The position numbers were made by a program, and so were the translations under genes. A stretch of 64,000 nucleotides of DNA from an uncultured Paracoccaceae bacterium (GTDB lineage Bacteria > Pseudomonadota > Alphaproteobacteria > Rhodobacterales > Rhodobacteraceae), in NCBI GenBank assembly GCA_958439195.1, contig OY288171.1:1-64000 (forward strand). The letters are read 5' to 3'. The notes beneath the pieces are model-generated. The model was given only the letters and a program-made list of their open reading frames with translations. It was not told where the DNA came from and did not search any database. Shown here piece by piece: positions 16,650-26,216 of the stretch; within the stretch, counting starts at the first letter, position 1; the number at the start of each line of letters is the position of its first letter.

Positions 16650-16794
16650 CGTTGATCCCCCCTATGTCGTGGCTGTCAGCCTAGCCCAGCCTGCGGCGGG
16701 GTCCAGTGCGAAGGATGGGAAACAGGGTAGAAATCGCCTGTGGTTGCGGCTAGATGCAGCCACAACACCGGGGCATGGCGGGCAGGGGCGAACA

Positions 16795-18060
16795 ATGGAC
16801 CATTTCCTTTACCGCAACGGCACCCTTCACGCCGAAGATGTGGCAATCACCGACATTGCCGCCACGGTTGGCACGCCGTTCTATGTGTATTCCGCGGCCA
16901 CGCTGACCCGCCATTACCACCTGTTCACCGAGGCGCTTTCGCCGCTGCCGCACATGGTGTGCTTTGCCATCAAGTCGCTGTCCAACATCGCCGTGCTGAA
17001 GCTGATCGGTGATCTGGGGGCGGGGATGGATGTGGTGTCGGGCGGCGAATACCGCCGCGCCCGCGCCGCCGGCGTGCCGGGCGACCGGATCGTGTTTTCC
17101 GGCGTGGGCAAGACGCGGGATGAAATGCGGCTGGCGCTGACCGGGGGCATCCGCCAGTTCAACGTGGAAAGCGAACCGGAATTGCGCGCCCTGTCCGAAG
17201 TGGCGGTGTCGCTGGGCGTGGTGGCCCCCATCACCATCCGGGTGAACCCCGATGTGGATGCCCGCACGCATGAAAAGATTGCGACGGGGAAAAAGGAAAA
17301 CAAGTTCGGCATCCCCATAGCCCGCGCGTCCGAGGTCTATGCCGAAGCGGCGCGTCTGCCGGGGATCGACGTCATCGGGATCGACGTTCACATCGGCAGC
17401 CAGTTGACCGAACTGGAACCGTTCGAACAGGCCTATCTGAAAGTGGCCGACCTGACCCGCCAGTTGCGGGCCGAGGGGCATGACATCCGCCGCCTTGATC
17501 TGGGCGGTGGCCTTGGCATTCCCTACACAAGGTCGAACGAGGCGCCGCCCCTGCCGATGGATTATGGCGCGCTGATCAAGCGCACGGTGGGCGATCTGGG
17601 ATGTGAGATCGAGATTGAACCGGGCCGCCTGATTTCCGGCAATGCGGGGCTGCTGGTGTCGTCGGTGATCTATGTGAAAAACGGCGAGGGGCGGGATTTC
17701 CTGATCCTTGACGCCGCGATGAACGATCTGGCCCGCCCGTCAATGTATGGCGCGCATCATGACATCGTCCCCGTGGCCGAACCCCCCGCCGCCACCCCGA
17801 CCGAGGCCTTTGATGTGGTGGGTCCGGTCTGCGAAACCGGCGACACCTTTGCCAAGGCGCGCGAAATGCCCCTGCTGGCCGAAGGCGATCTCGTGGCCTT
17901 TCGGTCGGCCGGGGCCTATGGCGCGGTGATGGCGTCGGAATACAACACCCGCCCGCTGGTGCCCGAGGTGCTGGTGCGCGGGGATCAATTCGCCGTCATC
18001 CGGGAAAGACCGTCCTTTGACGAAATCCTGAACCGCGATACCATCCCTTCGTGGTTGTAA
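16795..18060 (+). CDS. lysA: Diaminopimelate decarboxylase
   Basis: LysA decarboxylates meso-diaminopimelate to lysine. The 421-residue PLP enzyme has the Schiff-base lysine in CFAIKSLSN (near residue 60), HIGSQL, the glycine-rich phosphate site DLGGGLGIPY, EPGRLISGNAG, and the cross-subunit GPVCETGDTFAK motif. Start ATG at 16795 follows GGCAGGGGCGAACA. It belongs to the argH-lipoprotein-lysA neighbourhood seen in many proteobacteria. Confidence 0.97.
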   Translation: MDHFLYRNGTLHAEDVAITDIAATVGTPFYVYSAATLTRHYHLFTEALSPLPHMVCFAIKSLSNIAVLKLIGDLGAGMDVVSGGEYRRARAAGVPGDRIVFSGVGKTRDEMRLALTGGIRQFNVESEPELRALSEVAVSLGVVAPITIRVNPDVDARTHEKIATGKKENKFGIPIARASEVYAEAARLPGIDVIGIDVHIGSQLTELEPFEQAYLKVADLTRQLRAEGHDIRRLDLGGGLGIPYTRSNEAPPLPMDYGALIKRTVGDLGCEIEIEPGRLISGNAGLLVSSVIYVKNGEGRDFLILDAAMNDLARPSMYGAHHDIVPVAEPPAATPTEAFDVVGPVCETGDTFAKAREMPLLAEGDLVAFRSAGAYGAVMASEYNTRPLVPEVLVRGDQFAVIRERPSFDEILNRDTIPSWL

Positions 18061-18102
18061 GGCGGCTTGTCCGCGATCAGCGGAAAAGGTCACGCCCCCC
18101 GG

Positions 18103-20664
18103 ATGCAGGATCAACAGCACAGCGCGCTTTCGGCTATCGCCCGCCCCCTGCGGCTGACGCTGCTGGGGCTATGGGCCGAACGGCTGACCCGTGCGTTCTG
18201 GCCGCTGTGGACCGTGCTTCTGGTGGTGCTTTCGGCGCTGGCCTTTGGGGTGCAGGACCATCTGCCGCTTGAGGCGGCGTGGGCCGTTCTTGTGCTGGCG
18301 ATCCTCGCTGCGATCATCACGCTGTGGCGCGGGCTGCGTGCGTTCCGACGGCCCACAAGGGCCGAGGCGCTGATCCGGCTTGATTCGCGCCTGCCCGGCC
18401 AGCCCATCGCTGCGCTGACAGATACGCAGGTGATCGGCACCGATGACCCCGCTTCGCTGGCCGTCTGGCAGGCGCACCGCGCCCGGATGGCCGCGCGGGC
18501 ATCGCAGGCGCGGGCGGTGGAGCCGGACCTGAAACTTGCCCGCCGTGATCCATTCGCCCTGCGCTACGTGGCGCTGACGGCCTTTGTGATGGCGATGATC
18601 TTCGGCTCGCTCTGGCGGGTCACATCGGTGCAGGCGCTGGCCCCCGGCGCGGGCAACGAACTGGCCGCTGGGCCAGCATGGGAAGGCTGGGCGCAGCCGC
18701 CCGCCTATACCGGCAAGCCGTCGCTGTATATGAACGACATCGCCGAGGGGCCGCTGGAATTGCCCATCGGCACGCGCCTGCAATTCCGCCTTTATGGCGA
18801 GGTGGGCGAATTGACCCTGTCGGAAACCGTCTCGGCCCGAACAGAGGTGCCTGCCGCATCGGAAACCGTGCATGACTTTACCCTGAACCGTCCCGGTGAA
18901 GTGGTGATCGCTGGCCCCGGTGGGCGTACCTGGACGTTGTCTGCCACGCCCGACCTTGGGCCGACAGTCACGCCATCAGACAGCGCCGAACGCGAAGGCG
19001 ATGGCCGCTTCACGATGGAATTTTCCGCCCGCGACGATTACGGCGTGGCGGCGGGGCAGGTGACCATCGCGCTGGATCTGCCATCGGTTGACCGCACCTT
19101 CGGCCTGACGATGGAACCCGAACCGCGCGAGGCGGTGGTGCTGGACCTGCCCATGCCAATCACCGGCAACCGGGCCGACTTTACCGAGGCGCTGGTAGAT
19201 GACCTGTCGGAACATCCCTTCGCCAACCTGCCGGTCAGCATGACCTTTGCCGTCACCGATGCGGCGGGCCAGCAGGGCAATGCCGAACCGGTGCAACTGG
19301 TTCTGCCCGGTCGGCGGTTCTTTGACCCGCTGGCCGCCGCGCTGATCGAAACCCGGCGCGACCTTTTGTGGAACCGCGCCAACGCACCGCGCAGCACCCA
19401 GATCCTGAAGGCCATCACCCATCGTCCCGAGGAATTGATCCGCAACGAACGTGCCTACCTGCGTCTGCGGGTGCTGATGCGCGATCTGGATGTGCAAAAG
19501 GCCAGTCTGTCACCCGAGGCGCGCGATACCTATGCCGCCGAGTTGTGGGAAATCGCCCTGATGGTCGAAGAAGGCGATCTCGCCTCTGCGATGGAACGCC
19601 TGCGCCGCGCACAGGACCGTCTGGATGAAGCGATCCGCAACGGCGCCGAACAGGGCGAAATCGACGAATTGATGCAGGAACTGCGCGAGGCGTTGAACGA
19701 TTACATGCGCGAATTGGCCGAAGAGGCCGAACGCAACCCCGACAGCCAGCTTTCCCAGAACATGGAAGGCATGCAGATGTCCGGCGATCAGTTGCAGGAA
19801 ATGCTGGATGAATTGCAGCGCCTGATGGAAGAAGGCCGCATGGCCGAGGCGCAGGAATTGATGGAAATGCTGCGCCAGCTGATGGAAAACATGCAGGTGG
19901 CACAGGGCGAAGGCCAGGGTCAGGGCCAGGGTGGCCCCGGCCAGCAGGCGATGCGTGAATTGCAGGATACGCTGCGTGGCCAACAGGGCCTGTCCGACGA
20001 TGCCTTCCGCGATCTGCAAGACGGGCAAGAGGGCAATCAGGGCCAAGAGCCGGGGCAGCAGGGCCAGCAACCCGGCGAAGGCCAGCAGCAAGGCGAAAAC
20101 GAAGGTCAGGGCGAAGGCCAAGGTCAAGGCGAAGGCCAAGGTCAAGGCGAGGGTCAGGGCCAAAGCCTTGCCCAGCGCCAACAGGAATTGCGCGACAGGC
20201 TGGGCCAGTTGCAGGACGGCCAGCTTCCCGGTGACGGGTCTGAACGCGGCGAAGAAGGCCGCCGCCAGCTGGACCGCGCAGGCCGCGCGATGGAAGAGGC
20301 CGAGGATGCGCTGCGCGACGGCGATCTGTCCGGCGCGCTGGACCGTCAGGCCGAGGCGATGGAAGCCATGCGCGACGGCATGCAGCAATTCGGCGAGGCG
20401 CTGGCCGAAAATCAGCAGCAGCAGCAAGGAAACGCCCAGCAAGGGCAGGAATTCGGGCAGGCCGATCCCAACGGCCAGCGCGATCCCTTGGGCCGCGAAC
20501 CCGGCAATTCGGCCCGCATCGGATCGGACCGCAACATGTTGCAAGGCGAAGATGTCTATCGCCGCGCGCAGGATCTGCTGGATGAGATTCGCCGCCGGTC
20601 CGGCGATCAGGCCCGCCCCGAAGGGGAACGCGATTACCTGCGCCGCTTGCTGGACATGTTCTGA
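18103..20664 (+). CDS. TIGR02302/DUF4175 family membrane protein
   Basis: A large 853-residue protein of unknown function found in alphaproteobacteria. It has two hydrophobic segments near residues 28-70 and 150-170, an extracytoplasmic beta-rich middle (WEGWAQPPAYTGKPSLYMND), and a long helical, Glu/Gln-rich C-terminal half. Near residues 600-690 lies low-complexity Gly/Gln/Glu sequence with repeated GQGEGQGQ units encoded by short DNA repeats (19900-20160). The ATG at 18103 was preferred over a TTG at 18067. It follows lysA by 42 bases. Involvement in the envelope is inference. Confidence 0.85.
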   Translation: MQDQQHSALSAIARPLRLTLLGLWAERLTRAFWPLWTVLLVVLSALAFGVQDHLPLEAAWAVLVLAILAAIITLWRGLRAFRRPTRAEALIRLDSRLPGQPIAALTDTQVIGTDDPASLAVWQAHRARMAARASQARAVEPDLKLARRDPFALRYVALTAFVMAMIFGSLWRVTSVQALAPGAGNELAAGPAWEGWAQPPAYTGKPSLYMNDIAEGPLELPIGTRLQFRLYGEVGELTLSETVSARTEVPAASETVHDFTLNRPGEVVIAGPGGRTWTLSATPDLGPTVTPSDSAEREGDGRFTMEFSARDDYGVAAGQVTIALDLPSVDRTFGLTMEPEPREAVVLDLPMPITGNRADFTEALVDDLSEHPFANLPVSMTFAVTDAAGQQGNAEPVQLVLPGRRFFDPLAAALIETRRDLLWNRANAPRSTQILKAITHRPEELIRNERAYLRLRVLMRDLDVQKASLSPEARDTYAAELWEIALMVEEGDLASAMERLRRAQDRLDEAIRNGAEQGEIDELMQELREALNDYMRELAEEAERNPDSQLSQNMEGMQMSGDQLQEMLDELQRLMEEGRMAEAQELMEMLRQLMENMQVAQGEGQGQGQGGPGQQAMRELQDTLRGQQGLSDDAFRDLQDGQEGNQGQEPGQQGQQPGEGQQQGENEGQGEGQGQGEGQGQGEGQGQSLAQRQQELRDRLGQLQDGQLPGDGSERGEEGRRQLDRAGRAMEEAEDALRDGDLSGALDRQAEAMEAMRDGMQQFGEALAENQQQQQGNAQQGQEFGQADPNGQRDPLGREPGNSARIGSDRNMLQGEDVYRRAQDLLDEIRRRSGDQARPEGERDYLRRLLDMF

Positions 20665-20688
20665 TCGGCGGCAAAGCCGGTTGCGGCC

Positions 20689-21576
20689 TTAGCCGCCCGA
20701 TCCCGATACCTGGCGCACCGCATCCGTGGCGGATCGCATCAAACCGTCCAGCCAGAGCCGCGCGCCGTCAATCCCGCTGACATAGGCGCTGACCGCGCTT
20801 TCGCTGGCAGGCACCATCGCCACGATCCGTGGGGCCGCGACATAGGCGGCAAGACCCAGCACGGCGATCAGCATGGCCACGGCAAAGCCGCTCCGAAAGC
20901 CGCGCGCATTGCTGGCCGGGCCTTCCGTTGCGTCATCCATCGTGGCCGAGGCCGCTTCGCCACCCTTCAGCGACGAATTGATCTCTTCGATATCCGGCAA
21001 CAGGTCGCGCCGTGTGGTGGGTTTGGGGGGGGCCGGTGGCGGGGCATCAGGATCAAGCCCCTTCATCTGTGCAATCCGCCGCGCGGCCGCGGCCAACCCG
21101 CCCGCATGGGCAGGCGTCGGGATCGCCCCTGCCGCACGGGATTGTTCGGCCGAAGCGACAACAGCGGCCGCCGCAGCCGCAGCCGCAGCCGCCGCAGCGG
21201 CCGGCGCGGACAGGCCAAGTTCGGTCTGTGTCTCGATCGGGGCGGCGGATTCGGCCTTGCGGGCGGCGGCCTCGCGCTCGGCTTCTTCGCGCAACACGGC
21301 CATCAGGTTTTCGTCGATGCTGCGTTTGGGTGGATCGGCCATCCCGGCGGGCGGCGGGCCGGGATCTTCGTCATCGGCATCCAGATCGGGCAAAGGGTCT
21401 GGCATCCCCGAGGCGCCGAACAATTCGTCCTCCTGTTCCAGCGCAAGTTCAATCTCTGGCGGAAGCTGAAACCAGGCGTGGCCGCAATTTGAACATTGAA
21501 CATCCCGCCCGGTATCCGGGATCGCCGCGTCGTCCACCTCGTATTCGGCCTCGCAATTCGGACAGATCAGCCGCAT
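20689..21576 (-). CDS. MJ0042-type zinc-ribbon membrane protein
   Basis: The 295-residue product opens with a zinc ribbon, MRLICPNCEAEYEVDD...CSNCGHAWF (two CxxC pairs within the first 35 residues). It continues through an acidic Pro/Ala-rich linker with a run of 12 alanines, and has one transmembrane helix near residues 225-247 (FAVAMLIAVLGLAAYVAAP). I took the ATG at 21576 because the ribbon normally starts the protein; an ATG at 21612 is possible. Zinc-ribbon plus linker plus single helix proteins are often found beside ftsE in Rhodobacterales. Function is unknown. Confidence 0.88.
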   Translation of the reverse strand: MRLICPNCEAEYEVDDAAIPDTGRDVQCSNCGHAWFQLPPEIELALEQEDELFGASGMPDPLPDLDADDEDPGPPPAGMADPPKRSIDENLMAVLREEAEREAAARKAESAAPIETQTELGLSAPAAAAAAAAAAAAAVVASAEQSRAAGAIPTPAHAGGLAAAARRIAQMKGLDPDAPPPAPPKPTTRRDLLPDIEEINSSLKGGEAASATMDDATEGPASNARGFRSGFAVAMLIAVLGLAAYVAAPRIVAMVPASESAVSAYVSGIDGARLWLDGLMRSATDAVRQVSGSGG

Positions 21577-21741
21577 TCGATACTTCCCCAATTCCCCCGG
21601 ATCGTCCGGCACCTGGCCCGCACGACCGTCACCGCAGGATTACACCATCCAGCAAGGTCCACAACCGGCACCCACCCCGCATTGCAACCGCGCCCACCTT
21701 GGGCAATGCTGCCTTTGCAAGCAAGAGGTTGTGAAACACAA

Positions 21742-22413
21742 GTGATCGCGTTCGACAATGTCGCCTACAATTACGGCGGGGGGGAATTGCTGTCAGAGGT
21801 CAGCCTGCGCCTTGCGCCGGGGTCTTTTCATTTTCTGACCGGGCCTTCGGGTGCGGGGAAAAGCACCTTCCTGAAACTGGCCTATGCCGAACTGCTGCCC
21901 ACCGCAGGCCGCGTCACGATCTTTGACCGCGAGGTTCGGGGACTGACCCGTGATGACGTGGCCCTGACCCGCCGCCGGATCGGCGTGGTGCATCAGGATG
22001 TGCAGTTTCTGGATCACCTGCCGCTGGCGGCCAATGTGTCGATGCCCTTGATGGTGTCGGGGCGGACGGGGGACAGCCGCGATCTGGCCGATCTTTTGGG
22101 CTGGGTAGGGCTGGGGCAGTTGGCCGATGCGCTGCCGCCGCAACTGTCGGGGGGCGAACGCCAACGGGCGGCGCTGGCCCGCGCGGTGATCATGGGGCCG
22201 GATGTCATTCTGGCCGATGAACCGACCGGCAACCTGGATTGGGAGATGTCGCTGCGCCTGCTGACCCTGCTGGTAGAGTTGAACAAGATGGGCAAGACCA
22301 TCCTTGTCGCCACCCATGACATGAACCTGATCCGCACCGCCAAAAACCAGGTCGCCGCCCGTGTGCTGCGCATCCGCAACCGCCGTATCCAGCTTGCGGG
22401 GGCCGACCTGTGA
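21742..22413 (+). CDS. ftsE: Cell division ATP-binding protein FtsE
   Basis: FtsE is the ATPase of the FtsEX complex, which links the divisome to septal peptidoglycan hydrolysis. The 223-residue ABC protein has Walker A GPSGAGKST (residues 34-42), Q-loop VVHQDVQFLDHLP, signature LSGGERQR (near 135) and Walker B VILADEPTGNLD. The GTG start at 21742 follows AAGAGG; it overlaps ftsX (GTGA). Confidence 0.95.
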   Translation: MIAFDNVAYNYGGGELLSEVSLRLAPGSFHFLTGPSGAGKSTFLKLAYAELLPTAGRVTIFDREVRGLTRDDVALTRRRIGVVHQDVQFLDHLPLAANVSMPLMVSGRTGDSRDLADLLGWVGLGQLADALPPQLSGGERQRAALARAVIMGPDVILADEPTGNLDWEMSLRLLTLLVELNKMGKTILVATHDMNLIRTAKNQVAARVLRIRNRRIQLAGADL

Positions 22414-23312
22414 ACCAGATCCGTCGCCTGCGCCTTCTGGTGACCCCCGATCGTCAGGCCGACCGCGTCGTGCCGCCATCGGGCCATTCCGCCTGGCTGA
22501 CCAGCTTTACCGCCGGGGCGATGACCTTTCTTGCGGTTTTTGCGCTGGCGCTTTCGCTGGCGTCAGGCCGCCTCGCGGACCGCTGGGCCGATGCCCTGGC
22601 ACAAACCGCCACCGTCCGCATCTCCGCCCCGCCCGACCAGATGGAGGCGCAGACCTTCGCCGTGCTGGAGGTGCTGAAAACCACCCCCGGCATCGCATCG
22701 GCCCGCGCGCTGACCGATGACGAACAAAAGGCCCTGCTTGCGCCGTGGTTCGGCCCCGACCTGCCGCTGGATGCCCTGCCCCTGCCCCGGTTGATCGAGG
22801 TGACAGAGGATGCCGCAGGCTATGATAGCGAAGGTCTGCGCCAACGCCTGTCGGCCGAGGCACCGGGGGCGGTGCTGGACGATCATACCCGCTGGCGCAG
22901 GCCGCTGGCCACGGCGGCGGCACGGCTGAACCTTCTGGGGGGGCTGTCGATCCTGCTGATCGGGGCCACTATGGCCGCGATGATCACGCTGGCCGCAAAT
23001 GCCGCGCTGGCCGCAAATGCGCAGGTGATCCGCGTGCTGCGGATCGTGGGCGCACAGGATGACTATATCGCCGCCGCCTTTGTGCGCCGCTTCACGCTGC
23101 GCGCCCTAGCCGGGTCTGCCGTGGGCGCTGTGGTGGGGCTGATCGGCGTGGCCCTTCTGCCCCCGGTGGATGAGGCGGGGGGGTTCCTGACCGGGCTTGG
23201 CTTTCAGGGGGCTGGCTGGCTGCTGCCGCTTCTGCTACCCCCGGTCGCAGCGGTGGTGGCACTTGTGGCCACTCGTGCCGCCGCGTTCAGGAAACTTCGG
23301 GAACTGCCATGA
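22410..23312 (+). CDS. ftsX: Cell division protein FtsX
   Basis: The 300-residue permease-like partner of FtsE has an N-terminal helix (AWLTSFTAGAMTFLAVFALA), a periplasmic loop of about 110 residues (VRISAPPDQMEAQTF onward), and three C-terminal helices in the FtsX domain. It activates periplasmic hydrolase regulators. The GTG start overlaps the ftsE stop and its own stop overlaps the plsC start, giving a tightly coupled ftsE-ftsX-plsC operon. Confidence 0.94.
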   Translation: MNQIRRLRLLVTPDRQADRVVPPSGHSAWLTSFTAGAMTFLAVFALALSLASGRLADRWADALAQTATVRISAPPDQMEAQTFAVLEVLKTTPGIASARALTDDEQKALLAPWFGPDLPLDALPLPRLIEVTEDAAGYDSEGLRQRLSAEAPGAVLDDHTRWRRPLATAAARLNLLGGLSILLIGATMAAMITLAANAALAANAQVIRVLRIVGAQDDYIAAAFVRRFTLRALAGSAVGAVVGLIGVALLPPVDEAGGFLTGLGFQGAGWLLPLLLPPVAAVVALVATRAAAFRKLRELP

Positions 23313-24049
23313 TCTATGCGCTGCGCTGGCTGATGTCGCTGCTGTTCATCCTGCAAATGTATGTGATGATGGTGGTTCTGGCGCTTGCCTACGGCCCTTA
23401 TGCCGCCATAAGCCGTGATGGTGCCTGGGCTGGCATCCACGCCTTTTGCCGTTGGGTCCGGTTTTCGGCGCACTGGATGTTGGGCCTGCGGTCCGAGGTG
23501 CGGGGAACCGTCCCCACGGGCGAGGTGCTGATTGCCTCAAAACATCAAAGTTTTCTGGACATCATCCTGATCTGTTCCGTCGTTCCGCGCCCGAAATTCA
23601 TCATGAAGAAGGAACTGAAATGGGCGCCGCTGCTGGGCTTTTATGCCTGGCGCACGGGCTGCATTCCGGTGGATCGTGGCAAAAAGGGCCGCGCGATCGC
23701 GGAAATGAAAAAGGCCGTGGCCGCAGGTGCCGCCATTCCCGGCCAGTTGATCATCTATCCGCAGGGCACCCGCGTCGCCCCTGGGGCCACGCTGCCCTAC
23801 AAGGTGGGGTCGGGCCTGCTTTACAGCCAGATGGGGCAACCCTGCATCCCGGCTGCCACCAATGTGGGCGTGTTCTGGCCGCGCCACGGCATCTATCGTA
23901 AACCCGGTCTGGCGGTGGTGGAATTCCTGCCCGCGATCCTGCCGGGCCGCAGCGTTGCCGATTTCATGGCCGAACTGGAACGCGTGATCGAAGGCGCGTC
24001 TGATCGGCTGATGGCCGAGGCGGGCTTTGTCGTGGCACAGGCCGCCTGA
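23309..24049 (+). CDS. plsC: 1-acyl-sn-glycerol-3-phosphate acyltransferase
   Basis: PlsC makes phosphatidic acid from lysophosphatidic acid at the inner membrane. The 246-residue product has an N-terminal helix, the catalytic HX4D motif in SKHQSFLDIILI, FIMKKELKWAPLLGFYAW, and YPQGTRVAPG, where the usual EGTR reads QGTR, a variant I recall from alphaproteobacterial members. It is coupled to ftsX. Confidence 0.93.
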   Translation: MIYALRWLMSLLFILQMYVMMVVLALAYGPYAAISRDGAWAGIHAFCRWVRFSAHWMLGLRSEVRGTVPTGEVLIASKHQSFLDIILICSVVPRPKFIMKKELKWAPLLGFYAWRTGCIPVDRGKKGRAIAEMKKAVAAGAAIPGQLIIYPQGTRVAPGATLPYKVGSGLLYSQMGQPCIPAATNVGVFWPRHGIYRKPGLAVVEFLPAILPGRSVADFMAELERVIEGASDRLMAEAGFVVAQAA

Positions 24050-24064
24050 ACGGGGAAAAGGACG

Positions 24065-24670
24065 ATGGATTTCATCACCACGCTGGATGCGCTGCACGGT
24101 TATTACGGCACCCCCGCCGATCCAGCGATCCGCAAGGTGACGGCGCGGCTGACGCCCAGCTATCGCGCGGTGATCGAACGCAGCCGGTTCTGCATCCTGA
24201 CAACCGTGGGGCCCGAGGGCACCGATGGCAGCCCGCGCGGTGATGACGGCCCGGTCGTGATGGTGCTGGATGACCGCACCCTTGCCCTGCCCGACTGGAA
24301 GGGCAATGAACGGATCGACAGCCTGCGCAACATCGTGCGCGATGGCCGGGTCAGCCTGTGTTTCCTGATCCCCGGCTGGAAAAACCTGCTGCGCGTCAAC
24401 GGCACCGCCCGGCTGACCGCCGATCCCGCCTTGCGCGCAAGGTTTGACCGGGGCGGCATCCAGCCACGCACGGTGATCGTGATCGACCTGGCCGAGGTCT
24501 ATTCCCAATGCGCCCGCGCCGTGGTGCGGGCGGGGCTGTGGACAGCGGGGGATCAATCAGACGGTCTGCCCAGCGTGGGCCAGATGATGGACGAGGCATC
24601 GCAAGGCCAGATCGACGGCAAAACCTATGACGCCGTCCGCGCCAACCGCGCCATGACCGACATCTGGTAA
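24065..24670 (+). CDS. Pyridoxamine 5'-phosphate oxidase-like flavoprotein (MSMEG_1061 type)
   Basis: A 201-residue split-barrel FMN-binding protein. The blocks RFCILTTVGPEGTDGSPRGD, DDRTLALPDWKGNERIDSLR and NLLRVNGTARLTAD match the PPOX subfamily that binds FMN or F420. It is not the vitamin B6 oxidase itself. The substrate is unknown. It follows plsC closely and probably shares its transcript. Confidence 0.85.
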   Translation: MDFITTLDALHGYYGTPADPAIRKVTARLTPSYRAVIERSRFCILTTVGPEGTDGSPRGDDGPVVMVLDDRTLALPDWKGNERIDSLRNIVRDGRVSLCFLIPGWKNLLRVNGTARLTADPALRARFDRGGIQPRTVIVIDLAEVYSQCARAVVRAGLWTAGDQSDGLPSVGQMMDEASQGQIDGKTYDAVRANRAMTDIW

Positions 24671-24671
24671 A

Positions 24672-26069
24672 TCACACCTCGAACCGGGTTGCCCCGCGCC
24701 GCTTTTCATCCACGGGCTGTGACAACACCACCGCCTGATGCGCGCGCTGGTCACAGCCTGATCTTGGGCAGATGCGGCAGTTGATCCCCACCGGCGTCAT
24801 CCGCGCGCCGGTCACGGAAAACGCCTCGGCATAGCCGATTTCCGGCGCGTGTTCGATGGCACAGCCCATTGCCACCGCAAGCCGGTTGTCCTGCGCGTGC
24901 CGCGCCCAGGTGGGCCGGTCCACGGTGCGCGAAAACACAAAGAACTGCGACCGATCCGGCATTTCCACGAATTGTGGCACGATCCGCCCCGGCGTGCGGA
25001 AGGATGTATGCACATCCAGCCGGGGGCAGGCCCCGCCATGTTCCGCCAGGTGAAAGCCGGTCGCGTTGAACCGCTTGGTCACGTTGCCGCCCTTGTCGAT
25101 CCGCATGAAAAAGAACGGCACCCCCTGCGCGCCTTCGCGTTGCAGCGTGGTGGCGCGGTGGCAGGCTTGCTCGAACGATACGCCAAAGCGAGTGGCGATG
25201 TGATCCAGATCGTATTTGGTGGCCCGCGCCTCGGCCAGAAAGGCATCATAGGGCATCAGCACGGCAGCGGCGAAATAGTTGGCCAGCTCCACCCGCAACC
25301 GCGCCACGCCGCGCGGATCGGTGATGCCCGACCGCGCCGCCAGATTGTCCAGCAGCGCGCGCTGTTCCAGCAACCCGCACATATGCGTCAACTGAAAGAT
25401 GCGGTTGGTGTGATCCAGCGCCTCGGACAGCAGGATCTCGCGCCGCGCCTCATCATATTGGCGCAGGGTGCCGGGCAGATCATCCACCTGCACCAGCCGC
25501 ACCGTCACCCCCACGCCATCGCGCAATCGGCGTTTCAGGGCCACGTAAATCTCATCCGGTTCCACCACCGCGCCCGCCCAGAACCCCGCCGCCGCCTCCT
25601 CCAGATCACGAAAGTGGTTGCGATGGCGGCGGAATTCGTTGTGAACCGCCGCTTCCGGCGTGGAAATGATCTGCGGCGCTTCGCCCTCGGTCAGTGACAA
25701 AAGCTGATCGGTGGCCGCCTGATAGGCGCTGTGCAGCCGCAGAAAGGATTGCACCAGCGCGGGCGCATGCACCATCGACGCGCGCAACTGTGTCAGGTCG
25801 GGACGGGTTTCCGTAAACAGCGGGTCTTGCATCACCGCCCGCAGGTCGGCCAATTGGCTGGTGCCATCCTCATCCGCGATTTCGCGCCAGTCGACGCCAT
25901 AGACTTCGAACATCCGCAGCAAAACCGAAACGGAAACCGATCTTTCGTTGTTTTCCAACAGGTTGACATAGGACGCGCTGATCCCCAGCGCCTTGGCCAT
26001 CGCGCCTTGGGTTTCCCCCCGTTCCAGCCGCAGCCGCCGCAGATGTGGGCCGATAAAGGTCTTCTGCAT
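24672..26069 (-). CDS. XRE/ScfR-type regulator with IrrE-like domain (RamB-like)
   Basis: The 465-residue regulator has an N-terminal helix-turn-helix (RLERGETQGAMAKALGISAS then YVNLLENNER), a central IrrE/DUF955-like region (RVELANYFAAAVLMPYDAFL) and a C-terminal ScfRs domain with clustered cysteines (NCRICPRSGCDQRAHQ). Relatives such as RamB and MccR/PccR control acetate, propionate and related carbon metabolism by sensing CoA thioesters. It is divergent from the serine-cycle operon across 147 bases, so it is the obvious candidate regulator. The ATG at 26069 begins the HTH region; an ATG at 26081 is an alternative. Confidence 0.9.
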   Translation of the reverse strand: MQKTFIGPHLRRLRLERGETQGAMAKALGISASYVNLLENNERSVSVSVLLRMFEVYGVDWREIADEDGTSQLADLRAVMQDPLFTETRPDLTQLRASMVHAPALVQSFLRLHSAYQAATDQLLSLTEGEAPQIISTPEAAVHNEFRRHRNHFRDLEEAAAGFWAGAVVEPDEIYVALKRRLRDGVGVTVRLVQVDDLPGTLRQYDEARREILLSEALDHTNRIFQLTHMCGLLEQRALLDNLAARSGITDPRGVARLRVELANYFAAAVLMPYDAFLAEARATKYDLDHIATRFGVSFEQACHRATTLQREGAQGVPFFFMRIDKGGNVTKRFNATGFHLAEHGGACPRLDVHTSFRTPGRIVPQFVEMPDRSQFFVFSRTVDRPTWARHAQDNRLAVAMGCAIEHAPEIGYAEAFSVTGARMTPVGINCRICPRSGCDQRAHQAVVLSQPVDEKRRGATRFEV

Positions 26070-26099
26070 ACCGTCGCACACATCTATGGTTTCGTTATG

Positions 26100-26131
26100 T
26101 TTACAATATTACAGATTACACCTTTTGTAAA
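26100..26131. promoter_or_regulatory. Candidate operator between the ScfR-type regulator and sgaA
   Basis: TTTACAA (26100-26106) and TTGTAAA (26125-26131) form an inverted repeat with an 18-base spacer in an AT-rich intergenic patch. A related AGTTTGCAC follows at 26161-26169. RamB-type proteins bind TTTGCAAA-like sites as I recall, so this is a plausible regulator site. Confidence 0.45.
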
Positions 26132-26216
26132 TTCTCGCATTCACAGCAGAACCCGCTTTCAGTTTGCACATCGCCCGGTTGGTGGCATGGACAACTCAAC
26201 TGATCGGGAGGACAGC

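Noticed and set aside
19900..20160. Short repeats GGCGAAGGCCAGGGTCAG-like
   Set aside because: They encode the low-complexity GQGEGQGQ region of the TIGR02302 protein and are in frame.
20531..20542. GCAACATGTTGC palindrome
   Set aside because: It lies inside the TIGR02302 coding region, lacks the central base and outer GCGC arms, and is probably chance.
23537..24556. 339-codon minus-strand open frame opposite plsC and the PPOX gene
   Set aside because: It spans two well-supported plus-strand genes and has no recognisable protein features.
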